Source of the DNA: Elephas maximus indicus
Lineage: Eukaryota > Chordata > Mammalia > Proboscidea > Elephantidae
Direction of reading: 5' to 3'
Length of the DNA: 64,000 nucleotides
NCBI RefSeq assembly: GCF_024166365.1
Contig: NC_064822.1
Location: 102,482,823-102,546,822 of the forward strand
A program made the position numbers and the translations under genes. Shown in pieces: positions 1 through 11,620 of this stretch (position 1 is the stretch's first letter; every line of letters starts with the position of its first letter). The notes below the pieces were generated by a model that had not been told where the DNA came from, made no database searches, and saw nothing but the letters and a program-made list of their open reading frames with translations.

Positions 1-274
1 CTGTCCTACAGCAAAATGAACGGGGAACTAAGAAATACTAACATTAGGCTACTGGACTTTCTCCAGTCTCCCTAGAAAAGAATCCTTACAAAATTCTGAC
101 AGCATCCTTCTCCCACCAGCCCCACAAATAATACTTGCTGTCATAAGCTGTACTTGACAAAACCAAGAAGCAAGAGACTCCTATATCAGCTTTATTCAGA
201 TAAACCTGTTTTATGGAATAATAAAAGGCTTAGAATTTACGAATAAATAAAAACTTGTGGTAAGAGCTTACACG

Positions 275-430
275 TATTACCTCTAGCCTCACAATGGTCA
301 ACAAGGTGTTTTAAACCCTACTTTAGAGATGAGAAACTGAAAATCAGAGAAGATATACAACCTTCTTCTGGTCACAAAGCTAGTACAGGGTGAAATGAGA
401 ATGTGAACCAAGGTCTGATTGGTGGCAAAT
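275..430 (-). repeat. MIR-like SINE fragment
   Basis: Contains the decayed reverse complement of a MIR core (actttagagatgagaaactg, then cacaaagctagtacagggtg), matching the usual 'gatgaggaaactgaggca...cacacagctag' pattern. Confidence 0.5.
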
Positions 431-653
431 AACGCAATCTCGCCAAAACAAGATGCCTTTTAAAGTGCAGAAATGAGCTTTGTTCAAATACAGAACTCTC
501 TAAAGGTACTAACTGTGCTTACCTAGTATATTTTGTATAAAAAACGAAAACACCAACCCCACTGCCCTCAAGTCTATTCGAACTCATTGTATCTGATAAA
601 TTAAACTATTGGGAGAGTTTTTCAGATAATGATGACCTTGAAAACATTAATAC

Positions 654-775
654 CTTTTTTGGCATCCTCTAGTTTTTGCAAAGCAAATCGGGCCGCCCCT
701 CGTCTAGCATATGCCTTTGTATAACTCCTATTCAAGGCAATTGCTAAATTACAATCGGACTCAGCAACAGCAAAT
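654..775 (-). CDS. RPAP3: RPAP3 coding exon 6, TPR, residues 181-221
   Basis: Reads [20 protein letters not shown] then [20 protein letters not shown], continuing the TPR superhelix. Acceptor gcag|ATTTGC; donor AAAAG|gtatta. The rest of the gene lies left of the window. Confidence 0.95.
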
Positions 776-3700
776 CTGCAATGTAAAAAAATTAAAGTTA
801 ATAAAAATCATTCATTAAACCAAAACTTCAAAATGTGTTTCTGAAATCCCTGAAAACCAAACCAGTTGCTGCCAAGTCCATTCCAACTCATGGTGACCCC
901 ATGTGTTTCAGAGCAGAACCCAATCCTTATTTCTAGGTCAAGGTCCTCTTTATTCCTTTTTTAATTATTATTAATAGGTTTTTTTTTTTTAAGATCAGTT
1001 TCAGATTTACAGAAAAACTGAGCAGAGTACAGAGAGTTGACATATACCACCCCTCTAAAACAGTCTCCTCTATTACCATTTTGCATTGGTGTGGCATATT
1101 TGTTACAAATGCTGAACCAAGACCGATACATTATTACTAACTACAGTCCACAGTCTACATTAGGATACACTCTGTGTCCACCATTAGAGTTTCACACAGC
1201 AGTATCATACAGAATAGTTTCACCAACCTAAAAACCCCCTGTGCTCTAGCTATTCATCCCTCTGTCTTCCCCTCCCCCTAGCTACCACTGATCTTTTTAC
1301 CCTCTGGATAGTCTTGCCTTTTCCAGAATGCCATATAGTTCAAATCATTAGCTTTTCAGGCTGGCTTCTTTCAGCTTAGCAATATGCATTTAAGGCTCCT
1401 CCATGTCTTTTCATGGCTGGATAGCTCATTTCTTTTTATTGCTAAATACTACTCCATTTTTATGCATATATCAAAGTTTATTTATTCATTCACCTATTGT
1501 AAGGACATCTTGGTTACTTCCAGTTTGGGGCAATTATGAATAAAGCTACGATAAACATCCATGCGCAACTTTTTGTGTTGACCTTAGTTTCCAATTCATT
1601 TGGGTAAATGCCTAGGAGTGTGAATGCTGGGCTGTATGGGAGGCCTATCTTTAGCTTTCTAAGAAACTTCCTGACTGTTTTCCAAACTGCCTGTACCTTC
1701 ATTTTGCATTCCCACCAGCAACGAATAAGTTTTTGTTGCTCCATATACTCACCAGCATTCAGTGGTGTTAGTATTTGGAATTTTAGCCATTCCAATAGGT
1801 GTGCAGTGAGATCTCACTGTCTTCATTTTGAATTCCCTAAGGACGTATACGAAACCCTGGTGGCGTAGTGGTTAAGAGCTACATCTGTTAACCAAAAGGT
1901 CGGCAATATGAATCCACCAGGTGCTCCTTGGAAACCATATGGGGCAGTTCTACTCTGTCCTATAGGGTCGCTATGAGTTGAAATTGACTCAATAGCAACA
2001 GATACAAGACAGTAAGGATATATAATATGTTGTGCGTCTTTTCATATGCTTTTTTGCCATCTGTATATCTTCTCTGGTGAGGTGTCTATGCAGATCTTTT
2101 ATCCATTTTTTAATTGGGTTGTTGGTTTTCTTACTGTTGAGTTTTAAGGGTTCTTTGTATATTTTGCAAGGAACCCTGGTTGCGCAGTAGTTAAGCACTT
2201 GGCTGCAAACTGAAAGGTCAGCAGTTTGAATCCTCCAGCTGCTCCTCGGGAGAGAGATGCGGCAGTCTGTTTCCATAAAGATTACAGCCTTGGAAACCCT
2301 ATGGGGCAGTTCTACCCTTTCCTATAGGGTCGCTATGAGTTGGAATCCACTCAATGGCGATGGGTTTGGGTTTTGTATATTGGGAATACAAATCTTTTGT
2401 CTGATGTGTATTTTCCAAGCATGTCCTCTCAGACTGTGGCTTGTCGTTTCACATTCTCTTCACAATGTCTTTGGCAGGGAAGAAATTCTTAATTTTAATG
2501 AAGTTATCTATTTTTTTCCTTTTTGAATCATGTACCTAGAAAGTCATTGCCAAACCCAAGGTCACCCAGATTTTCTCTTATGTTATCCTCTAGAAGTTTT
2601 ATGGTTTCGTATTTTACACATTTAGGTCTATGATCCATTTTGAGTTAATTGTTGTGAAAGATGTAAGGTCTGTGTCTAGATTCTTTTTTTTGCATGTAGA
2701 TGTTCAATTGTTCCAGCACCGTATGCTGAAAAGACTATCCTTTCTCCTCTGTCAAAAATCAACTGAACATATTCTATGGGTCTATTTCTGGGCTCTCTAT
2801 TTCGTTCCATTTTTTTTCTAATTGAAATTTTTACTGAGATAATTGTAGATTCACAGGCAGTTTAAGAAATAACAGATCGTATACACTTTACCTGGTTTCC
2901 CCAAATGGTAACAGTTGCAAAACTATAGTATATTATCGCAACAAAGATACTGACATTGATACCAACCACTAGGAAACCCTGGTGGCATAGTGGTTAAGTG
3001 CTACAGCTGCTAACCAAAGGGTCGGCAGTTCAAATTTGCCAGGCACTCCTTGGAAACTCTATGGGGCAGTTCTACTCTGTCCTATAAAGTCGCTATGAGT
3101 CGGAATCGGCTCGACAGCACTGGGTTTGGTTTGGTTTGGTTTGGTTTGGACCAACCACTAATCTTACTCAAATCTCCCCAGTTTTTCTGGTATGCAGTGC
3201 ATTTGTGCGTTCAGTTCTGTACAATTTTATCTCATGTGTAGGCTTATGTATTCACCACAGGATATAGAAAGGAACATCAAAGTAGCTTCAATAATAATAG
3301 TAATATTCCAGTTTTTAAGTTTATATGGGTTTATTTAAAATTATGCTTCATAACTTGCATAAGATACACACACAATAGATATCAAATACTATACAATGCA
3401 ACACTCCCCCAGCTTGTGAGGATATTAATGCCATAAATTTCAAAGATCTAACATTATGTTACCTAAATAAGAACTATTATAATTTATGTATATATAATAT
3501 GTATTTAATTTATATTTCCAAATAATAATTAAAACATGTAAGAATATTTTCCTTGATAGTATTTGTTTTAAAAATTCTTTTGATATCTTGATAGGTCAGT
3601 CCTTGCTTTTAATAAGATCATAACATATTCATGTTCTTTGTCATTAAATATGTATTTAAAGAGTTAATATGACTTAAACAGTAGAACATTTTTATGTTTA

Positions 3701-6700
3701 CCATAATTAAAGTTCTCTAGCTTAAATAGTGGATAAATGGTTTATCAAAATAATGTGGGAATGTTAATTCCTAAAAATGTTTCTCCATCTACCTTTCTTA
3801 TTCTTTTGTGAATGACATAGAGAACATCATTACTCAGTTTTTAGAGGAGGAACAGCTCAGTAAAGTGAGCTATCGAAGCATAACTCAGTAAAAGCGAGTG
3901 AGTTTAAGAATTTACAGTTAAAAAGAAAAAGTAATACATTTTTAATCTTCCCCACGTTTTATCATGAAAGTTTGTTTTTTTTTAAAATCAGTCTCCAAGT
4001 ACACACAAAACATTCACACACATTATGGAAATGCCTTACTTTCTCATTCTGAAGTATGCTGAAGCTCTGTTTGTTGGTAACACAGGATTATATGGGTCGG
4101 CATCCATGCCTCTTGTGTAGCAATCAATTGCTTCATCATATTTCCCTTGTTTGAAGTATTTATTGCCCTGAAAAAGCATGAGTCAGCTACATACTGGCAC
4201 TAAATTCCAGAGTCATTTTTTTTCAATATTACTCCTCTCTTTCTAGCTCATTAACTATGTAACCAAGGATAACAGGAAAGAAAAGAGAATTCAGCCAAAT
4301 AATCTTCCTAGAAGTGCTTGAAATTCACTGTATATAATCAATATATCGGCACAACTCGAGCACCCTGGCAGAAAAATGAGTAAAATACCTAGCATTATAC
4401 TTTTTATTGACAATATTAACCCCAAAAGTAAAATGCAACACTATAAACACATTAAGAGGTTTAATCTTAAATGAGTTTCATCTTTTTGTAGAGCACAACG
4501 GCTGGTTTTGTAATAATCAGGCATCCCTTAGGGAGCTGACTGTTCCAGAAAGTAACCAAAGATGGCCTGTGATATGGAGGACTGAAATATAATACTCATG
4601 CCAAAAATCTTGTGCTGATTTCAAGTTACTTCAGTCTACTATGCCTAGAGCAACTCCAGGTACAGTCCAAGCACTTTACATATAATAGTTCACTTAACAC
4701 TCACAAAATTAAGTTCACTTAATACCCACTGAGATGCAGTACTATTATTAATCTCATTTTATAGCTGAGACAACCAAGGCAGGATCTGCACCAAGGCATT
4801 CTGGTTCCAGTGCATGTGGAATAACTACACAATACTGCCTCCCAACAGGGATACAGGCAATGACAACTTCAAGTTTGAATACTCTCTAAACTCTGTTGGT
4901 GAAATCCTGAGATCCACATGATTTTCCACATATCCTGCCTATCTGAAGAAACCTAAACAGTACCTTTTCTTTTAGGGCAAGAGCCTTCTGTGAGTCTACA
5001 TGAATCCCATCTTCTTCTGACTCTGATTCTTGAGACACAGAATCATGGGTACTATCTTCTTTGTCAAGCTCATCAAGGATACTGTCCTAAAGTCGGAAGT
5101 AGGAGAACAACACTCATGATTTAGAGATATACTCAAAATGAAAAAGTACACTCAAAAGAGCTTGTTATGACCTAACGACATAAACAGTTGTAAAAGTAAT
5201 CCAAATAACCTCTTACCGTTAAGATTATACCCAAAGAAAAATGAGCTCATGTTTAGAAAATTAAGACCCAAACCACTTAGAGATTCTGATTCTCAACTCA
5301 AAAAATAATCTAAGTCAATAGGATCTACGAATCACCCTTAAATCACAAACTATCAGCAGTAAAGTATTAAGGATTGACCCAAGAGAAGTGTGCAAATAAC
5401 CCTACACTAATGTAATTAAGGGAACTATGGTGGGTCAGTGGTGGAATTCTTGCTTTCCATATGGAAGACCTGGGTTCAATTTCTGGCTGATGTACCTCAT
5501 GCACAGCTACCACCTGTCTGTCTGTGGTGGGCTGCATGTTGCTATGATACTGAACAGGCTTCAGCAGAGCTTCTAGACTAAGACAGAGTAGGAAGAAAGG
5601 ACTGGAGATCTCCAAAAATCAGCCAATGAAAACCCTACGGACCAGGCAGCATTTCCTTCCCTTATACATGGGCTCACCATGAGTCAGGGGCCAACTCTAC
5701 AGCAGCTAACAACAATGTAACTGACACCCAAAAGCAGCAAAAATATTTTTCTAAAACTTCTTTCTTCCTTATTTTAAGACAACAAAAACTGCTCGTAGAG
5801 CATTAACTCCTGATATTCGTAACAGCTAAGAGGTAGGTGTAATTACTCATGTTTTTCCCTTGAGCAAAACTGAAAAACAGATTAACTAGTAAGTAGTCAA
5901 GTTTTTTTAGGATTTGAACCCAGGCAGTCTGGCTCCTCTAGAGAGCTCTGAATCACCATGTTATTCTGCCTCTCGTGTATTCCAAGATATAGCTGACTCC
6001 ACCAAAGAAAAATATAATATGCTAGCCTGGCAGTTCTCAATCTCTTTTGCTTACTGTGGTGAAATGAGTTCCTTTATGTGGTGTTCTGCCTTGGTTCTCT
6101 GGAAAAACATCTTGAGAGATTTTCCCCATGAAGTCCTGAGGAGTTAACTTTGCCCTAGTTTTCTACCCCAGAGAGTTTGTTACTTTTGTCCAGGTTGACT
6201 GACATTTCTTGGGTAAGCTGTAAAACAACTTGTTTGATACTTTTGTCTGGCCCTGGGCTGCAGCCTGCCCCGTGATTGGTCTATTTTACTCACCTTGCAG
6301 GGATTGGTCAAAATACTATGCAAATGAAATGCATATAGCGTAATATGCAAATGAAGTGACTGTGGCCTACTGACAGGGTTCGTGGCCCTAGTGGGACTGC
6401 ATGCCTTGAAACTGACCAGAAGTTTTACCAGAGATAAGGAGACAGAAAGAAGGAAGAAAAAAGCAGAAAGGAGAAAATACAAGAGGCAAGAGAGAAGCAG
6501 AAAGACAGGAATTGAGAAACCTAAAAGAGCTGTAACACAAATCAAGGGCTGTAACACTGAAGACAAGAGACCTGGAAGAGGTCCTAAAGCAGAGCCAGCA
6601 ACAACAGGCCCCTGTGCCCTGTGGCAGTCAGTGGTGATGACAGAAACCCACTGCTAGGAATGCGGCTAAGAGAGCTGAATTAAAACTGATGCTACGCTGG

Positions 6701-9700
6701 CTAGATGAGTCAGTTAGCAGGGAGGTCAAAAGCAGAGAAGGCCTGTCCTGAAGGGGCTGAGGAGAAGGCTGTCCTGAGGGGGCTGAGAGGTCTGTCCTGA
6801 GGGGGCTGAGAGGTCTGTCCTGAGGGGGCTGAGAGGTCTGTCCTGAGGGGGCTAAGAGGGGTGTGCAGGGCCAAAAAAAGCCTGTCCTGAGGAAGCTGAG
6901 ATGAGGCCTCCGCAGCTACACAGCAAAGAGAAGGGGCCACTTGTTTGCACAGCCAAGAAGAGCTAGGAGAGCTGTCCTACACAAAAGAAAGGGAAGGAGC
7001 GCTCTCCTCTTCAGCGGAGGCTTCCAGACTTTGCCTCCATGCTTCCCGATTCTGAGTTGTAGCCTATTACTTCCTTAATAAACCACTTAACTGTAAGTAC
7101 AATCTGTGAGGTCTGTGTGGCCATTGCGATGAATTATCAAAGCCAGCGGAGAAATAAAGTGCCATGGGGAGGATGGCTAGTGTCAGAATTGGTAAAAAGG
7201 ATGGAGACCAGGCTATGTCTGACCTCTACCTCACAGGGATCAACTTTGAGCTCTTCCTGGTTCTTATCCCTAAGGAACCTAGACAAGTCCTAACACTACT
7301 ACTACTATCATTAAACATTCACACACTACTTTTCTCATTGACCACAACACCATTTCTTTAAATCATGTCATTTTTTTTATCATACATGATAAAAAATTAA
7401 TCTTAGTAAGGTATTTTAAAACAGTAAACATGAGTCTTCATTAGAGCTCACTTAAAATCTTTAATCATTACATAAACATCCTTTTTGCATTTAACAAATA
7501 GCATACTGTTTCAAATTATTTAAGAAAAAAACGTTGATAAATTTAAAAAAATAAAATGAAATCCATGTTGTTTCTCTGAATGAACATTAAAACGCAGACT
7601 GAAATTAACTGTTTTATCTCAAGGAGTCTAGGAATACTGCGTGACCGCTGTAAAAGCCGAAGCCAAGATTGCACAACCCTGCTCTGGTTATGTGTAGAAA
7701 ACTAACAGCAGCAGAAAACTAAAGCAGCTACTCAGATCAGAACTAGAAATGGAATGCTAAATAAACGCCTTATCCTATACAGAGGCAAACACGTATACCG
7801 TGTCTATCAGTGAGAAGAGAATGAAGAGGTAAAATGTGGTGAATACATGCCATGGAATACAGTGTCAGTACTAGTCAGATGATCAGATTAGATTTACAAA
7901 AAGCAAAATCGGTGGATTTTAACAGTTTGAAAAGAGAAAGAGAATGAGTTACACCATATCTGTAAATTTTTAAAACCTACATACAAAACTCTGCTTTTAT
8001 TACGAACACATACAAACCAAAAATACCACCTTCCTGGGATCAAGACAGGCCCTACTTTTATTATCACACACCCTCTGCCCTAAAACTAGACAGGTAGGTC
8101 CTTCAGTCTATAAAAAGGGTATTGGCAGGGTTATTCTCTCCTGGAAGTATTATGATCTTAGACTCCTGGCTGTTTAGAGGTTAGGGATGATGGAGAAGAA
8201 GGGGGTGGGTGGGGTGTGACTACAGAGGAATTAGCGCAAGGGAATTAGCACATTGCACCAACATCAACTTCTTGGCTTTGATATTGTACTAGTCAAGTAA
8301 GATGTAACCAGTGGGGGAAGCTGGGTGAAGAGCACACTGGACCTCTCTGTATTATTTTTGCAAACAGAAAGAAAAAAGACCATGGTGGTGTAGTGGTTAA
8401 GTGCTACGGCTGCTAACCAAAGGGTCGGCAGTTCAAATCCACCAGGCGCTCCTGGGAAACTCTATGGGGCACTGGGTTTGGTTTTTTTATTTTGGTTTTG
8501 GCTGTCTTAGGCAAAAATGAAGACTGAAAGAGAAAAAAATAATCTAGTTAATTTAAAACCAAAAAAACAAAACTTGTTGCCACAGAGTCGATTCTGACTC
8601 ATAGTGACCCTACAGGACAGAGCAGAACTGCCCCAGAGTTTCCAAAGAGTGCCTGGTGGATTACAGCTGCTGGCCTTCTGGTTAGCAGCTGTAGCTCTTA
8701 ACCATTATGCCACCAGGGTTTCCAGTTAATTTAAGAGCCATATAATTAAATTTTTATGCCATAAAAAATAGTCTATAAATGAACAAAACAAATTGTAAGA
8801 ACTCCAATATTTTTCATTTAATCCATGACTATTGGGCTAACTTCAAGAAAATTTTATTTACCTATTAAGAAGCACTAGATTAACTTACCACATCCAGTTT
8901 TGCCCATGCCTCGTAATCATATGATTTTATTCTGTTTTTGGTGTTTTCCTCTTTGGTTTTTTTAGAAGACTCTTTGGCTTTGCCTTTCTTCTTTTTCCTA
9001 AAATTCCCATTTCTAATAGGAGGTAAATTCTAGGGGAAAAGAAAGAAAACACAAACACACACACAGTTGTGACCACTATTATATAACTTTTTTATATAAC
9101 TAGTAATGTTTAAAATTCTTACTGAACTATATATTTAAGACGTAAGTAATTTTTTAATTTAATTTTCAAAGGTTTGTAGGTATCAATTTACCATCCTTAC
9201 TCATAACGATAATTTGTCTGAAAAGTGTAATTCATCTTGATTGATCAGTCACTAGAACTGTATTACCTAGAAATTCTAATTATAAATTTAATTTACGATC
9301 CTAAATTCAAACTTCATAAACTACCTATCTTCAGCTTTGGTATAACGAATTAGCAGTAAAACAAAGGCAAACTTAAAATCTTTAATCACATAAACAATAT
9401 CCTTTCTACATTTAACAAAAATTTGCCTCCATGTCATTATGTATAGCATGAAAAGTCTATCCATGTTTAAATGAACTGTCTTAGGAAAAATATTTGGTTG
9501 AGCCATGGTACTATCTGCGTTTTTACGCTGATGTATTGTATGTTCACATATCATTAAACATATATACCACACACCCCAAGATTTTTTTTATAATGCTATT
9601 CATTTACCTTGAAGTACTATCACATGGTCTTCCTTTCAATAACTAGTCACTAAGCCATTTTTCAAAATGTCTTCTACTGTAATTAATACCACCATTACGA

Positions 9701-9993
9701 AGGTTTTTTATAAAGCAGAATTTTTAAAAATGTTTACATTAAAACAAATCAATTTCTGTATTATCACAAAACATTTTAAAAGGTTGTGCTTTATTTTAAA
9801 ATAAAGAGCTTTGTTGGATTGAAACTAGAAATTCTTAATTTACCTCTTCAAGAACACCATTTTGTTTTCTTAGTTCCATATCCTTTTGTTTAATGTCTTT
9901 TTCCCAGTTTTCTAAATCCCTCATAAAGTCTTGTAGTTCTTCTGCATTTTGTTTCACTTGTAGTTGTAATTCAATCGCTTTACTTGAAGTCAT
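654..9993 (-). CDS. RPAP3: RPAP3, RNA polymerase II-associated protein 3 (5' part, residues 1-221)
   Basis: Adaptor of the R2TP/HSP90 co-chaperone complex, which assembles RNA polymerases, PIKKs and snoRNPs in the cytoplasm and nucleus (known for the family). Five coding exons are readable on the minus strand: 9844-9993, 8889-9029, 4964-5086, 4040-4167 and 654-775. All have GT/AG borders and phases join without a break. The start is the ATG at 9993-9991, giving [15 protein letters not shown], which matches the RPAP3 N-terminus; an upstream in-frame ATG lies in the preceding intron and is not used. The product runs from a helical N-terminus through a [13 protein letters not shown] basic stretch and an acidic ESESEEDG linker into the first TPR block ([20 protein letters not shown]). 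The second TPR block and C-terminal domain lie beyond the left edge. No breaks or odd residues seen; identity very secure. Confidence 0.95.
853..925 (-). repeat. Afrotherian SINE fragment
   Basis: Reads aaaccaaaccagttgctgcc then ccattccaactcatggtgac, the reverse complement of the SINE tail; the tRNA-like head is missing. Confidence 0.7.
1851..2000 (+). repeat. Afrotherian tRNA-derived SINE
   Basis: Full unit: head gaaaccctggtggcgtagtg, middle ggtcggcaatatgaatccac, tail gggtcgctatgagttgaaat. Inserted into the antisense L1. Confidence 0.85.
2170..2375 (+). repeat. Afrotherian SINE, long variant
   Basis: Has the extra 'gagagatgcggcagtctgtt' and 'ataaagattacagccttgga' block typical of a longer subfamily. 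Flanked by tttgtatatt copies that look like a target-site duplication inside the L1. Confidence 0.85.
2972..3149 (+). repeat. Afrotherian SINE with intact 11-bp target-site duplication
   Basis: Nearly consensus copy ending in a (tttgg)n tail. It is bracketed by accaaccacta at 2961-2971 and 3150-3160, so it is a comparatively young insertion. Confidence 0.9.
4040..4167 (-). CDS. RPAP3: RPAP3 coding exon 5, first TPR motif, residues 139-181
   Basis: Reads [20 protein letters not shown] then [18 protein letters not shown], the canonical helix A/helix B pattern of a TPR that binds HSP70/HSP90 C-termini. 128 bp, leaving AA for the next exon. Confidence 0.95.
4670..4845 (-). repeat. MIR SINE
   Basis: The plus strand reads aagcactttacatataatag and then a decayed 'attattaatctcattttatagctgag' core, the reverse complement of MIR. 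Confidence 0.55.
4964..5086 (-). CDS. RPAP3: RPAP3 coding exon 4, residues 98-138
   Basis: Encodes the acidic Ser/Glu-rich linker ([18 protein letters not shown]) and the start of the first TPR helix (ALKEK). Borders ttag|GACAGT and GAAAAG|gtactg; phase 0. Confidence 0.95.
5423..5716 (+). repeat. Long afrotherian SINE with RTE-like 3' half
   Basis: Starts gaactatggtgggtcagtgg, with B-box-like gggttcaatttc. Its last ~75 bp (gaccaggcagcatttccttc ... cagctaacaacaatg) parallel the 3' end of the RTE element at 35480-35567, as expected if that LINE mobilised it. Confidence 0.8.
5830..5975 (-). repeat. MIR SINE fragment
   Basis: Contains gatttgaacccaggcagtct on the plus strand, the reverse complement of the conserved MIR B-box region. 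Confidence 0.5.
6130..7200 (+). mobile_element. Solitary endogenous-retrovirus LTR-like element with internal 24-bp tandem repeats
   Basis: A repeat-like block with two octamer-type atgcaaatga motifs (about 6318 and 6350), a purine-rich tract, a 24-bp internal array (6741-6895) and the poly(A) signal aataaacc near 7078. Shortly after comes 'gtgtcagaattggta', which resembles a primer-binding-site remnant. No retroviral gene follows, so it is best read as a solo LTR. Exact ends are uncertain. Confidence 0.55.
6741..6895 (+). repeat. 24-bp tandem array inside the LTR
   Basis: About six copies of a unit like ggctgagaggtctgtcctga plus gggg, three of them identical in the centre and the outer ones diverged. 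Confidence 0.85.
8378..8487 (+). repeat. Internally deleted afrotherian SINE
   Basis: Head and middle are near consensus up to gaaactctatggggc, which joins directly to actgggtttggttt. About 60 bp of the usual tail (agttctactctgtcc through gaatcgactcga) is missing. Confidence 0.85.
8558..8726 (-). repeat. Afrotherian SINE
   Basis: Minus-oriented full copy: ttgccacagagtcgattctg, then cagagcagaactgccccaga, ending gccaccagggtttcc. Faces the plus SINE 70 bp away. Confidence 0.85.
8889..9029 (-). CDS. RPAP3: RPAP3 coding exon 3, residues 51-97
   Basis: Begins [20 protein letters not shown] and ends with the [11 protein letters not shown] segment that leads toward the TPR region. 141 bp, phase 0 at both ends, borders ctag|AATTTA and GATGTG|gtaagt. 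Confidence 0.95.
9844..9993 (-). CDS. RPAP3: RPAP3 coding exon 2 (start codon exon), residues 1-50
   Basis: Encodes the N-terminal helical region ([18 protein letters not shown]) and ends in phase 0 at GAG|gtaaat. Upstream of the ATG two acceptors compete, ctgcag (exon edge 9999) and ttcag (exon edge 10009). Both lie in the 5'UTR, so the protein is unaffected. Confidence 0.95.
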
Positions 9994-11394
9994 TATGGCC
10001 TGCAGAGTTCTGAACAACCTTTGGTAAGAATTAAATTAAATTATTTGATTTATTTTTCTGAAACCTAGCTAATCGATAACTTCACTTCGTGAACGGCCAA
10101 GATACACAGATGGGAGAAAGCCTAACGTGACGCCGAGGAAAGAAAATGTCAGCACACCCGCTCCGCACTTACAACACGACTGGGTCCCAAGGACCAGGGT
10201 GACACGCAAAAATGGAGAATTTCTTCCTGTTTTCAGACCATCCATTTGTCTCATTTTTTTTTTTTTAATTTACAAAACTATGATCACAGAAATAATAACA
10301 GCTAAGATTTAGTGACGTGCTCATAACTTTGATGAGTCCAGTTATGGATTATTCCTCTGCAGAGAAGGAGGCACAGAGGAGACAAATCTGATAAAGGTGG
10401 GCTGAGTGAGTGGAGGGTGCAAGGCTTAACCACTTCACCTTCCTACTGTGGTGGGTCAGATCCACCCTGGAAGAGCTGCTTTCAGGGCTCCACGCCCACC
10501 CCTGCAAGCCCTGAGTTCAGGATCCCAGAGACTGTTCTGCCCTCTGGGCCTAGCGAGTCACCAAAGCTCGGGGCTTCCTACATGGGCGCTAGGGGCTCCC
10601 ACCCAGGCGGAGGCTTCAGGCCCAGTTTGGCTTGCTTTGGCATGTCACTAACCTCACAAATATTTCTTCCAAAACACCCTCTCTGATGCCTCTTTCTTTT
10701 CTCCCTTCTCACCCCACAGCAATTTTGAGCTGCAGGGCCTCAGGCCGCCCAAGAGCTGGGGACCCAGGACAGGCACCCACTGACTCAGTGCTCCCTGTGT
10801 ATCTGCCTGGAGGCCAGGGCCGCAGAGGAGTCCGCCCCACAAAGCCACTGAACACGAAGCTCCTCCCCTCACCCCCCAGCAGAAGGGAGAGGACGGTGCA
10901 GGGCAGCGTGGCCCAGCTTCCCGGAGGCCACCCCGGAGACCCTCCTCAAGCAAGGGGATGTTCAGCAGCCACTGCCACCGTGCCCCCGCCTCATTAATGC
11001 ACAAAATCGTTGGATGGTAAATTTTTTACTATTGTTATAAAGGCAAAATGTCAGATAAGGAGATAGTAAGTGAAGAACAGGTGTATAGTATTTTTAAAAT
11101 GAGTCAATAAACTTTTGCTGAATAAAGGAATGAAAATCAGACAAGTATGGACATCCCGGCAATCCATCACCAAGGCAAAGCAACGCGGAAGCAATCACAG
11201 ACACTAGCGAGTAGCCTAGGGTAACCGATTGGATGCTCAGCCAATAAGGACACTCTAACTACCTCCTTTACTCCTCTTTTTTCCTTTAAGCTTCTACCAT
11301 GTAACAGCTCCTGCATCAATAGTTAGGGATGCGAAATAAGACAAGATCCCTTGTCAAGTAGAGAAGAAAATAATCAGAATACTGAGTAACAAAT

Positions 11395-11620
11395 ATTATG
11401 CAAAGTAGGTTCTCAACCTTGATACTACTGACATTTTGTGCCAGATAATTTTTTGTTGTGGGAAACTGCTGTACACTGTAGGATGGTTGGCAACATCCCT
11501 GGCCTTTACCCACTAGATGCCAATATCCACCCCACTTTCCTGATTGTGACAACCAAAAAGGTCAATGAAAATGCCAAATGTCTCCAGGGGGGCAAAATTA
11601 CCACGGACTCTACACAGAAG
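11395..11620 (+). mobile_element. Non-autonomous hAT-type DNA transposon relic (MER5-group-like)
   Basis: Reads ggttctcaaccttgatacta, then cactgtaggatggttggcaa, catccctggcctttacccac and ccaaatgtctccaggggggc. These segments are in the order familiar from an old mammalian MITE of this group. Subfamily not assignable by eye. Confidence 0.6.

Larger units (their letters stand above)
975..2950 (-). repeat. LINE-1 ORF2/3' region relic in antisense orientation, split by two SINEs
   Basis: The plus strand reads the reverse complement of an L1 ORF2 end: ccattctaataggtgtg-like, catatgcttttttgccatctg, aattgggttgttggttttctt, gtctatgatccattttgagt and ttgttccagcaccgtatgctg are all hallmark segments. Afrotherian SINEs at 1851-2000 and 2170-2375 interrupt it, so the L1 is older. 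No open ORF remains. Confidence 0.8.
776..4039. other. RPAP3 intron 5: repeat-filled
   Basis: No exon-like segment. It holds a minus SINE fragment (about 853-925), a long antisense L1 relic (about 975-2950) and three plus-oriented afrotherian SINEs (1851-2000, 2170-2375, 2972-3149). The remainder (3160-3960) is AT-rich unique sequence. Confidence 0.7.
5087..8888. other. RPAP3 intron 3: SINEs and an endogenous retroviral LTR
   Basis: No coding exon seen. Contains a long-type SINE (5423-5716), a MIR relic (about 5830-5975), an LTR-like block (about 6130-7200) and an opposing SINE pair (8378-8487 plus, 8558-8726 minus). Sequence between 7200 and 8370 is AT-rich with nothing recognisable. Confidence 0.65.

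Noticed and set aside
1851-1930. tRNA-like head regions of SINEs as functional tRNA genes
   Set aside because: They have decayed A/B boxes, no cloverleaf or anticodon arm, and are fused to SINE tails.
10417-11004. Overlapping 89-121-codon frames on both strands in RPAP3 intron 1
   Set aside because: Locally GC-rich; mutually antisense; no conserved motif or splice signal that joins RPAP3 exons.
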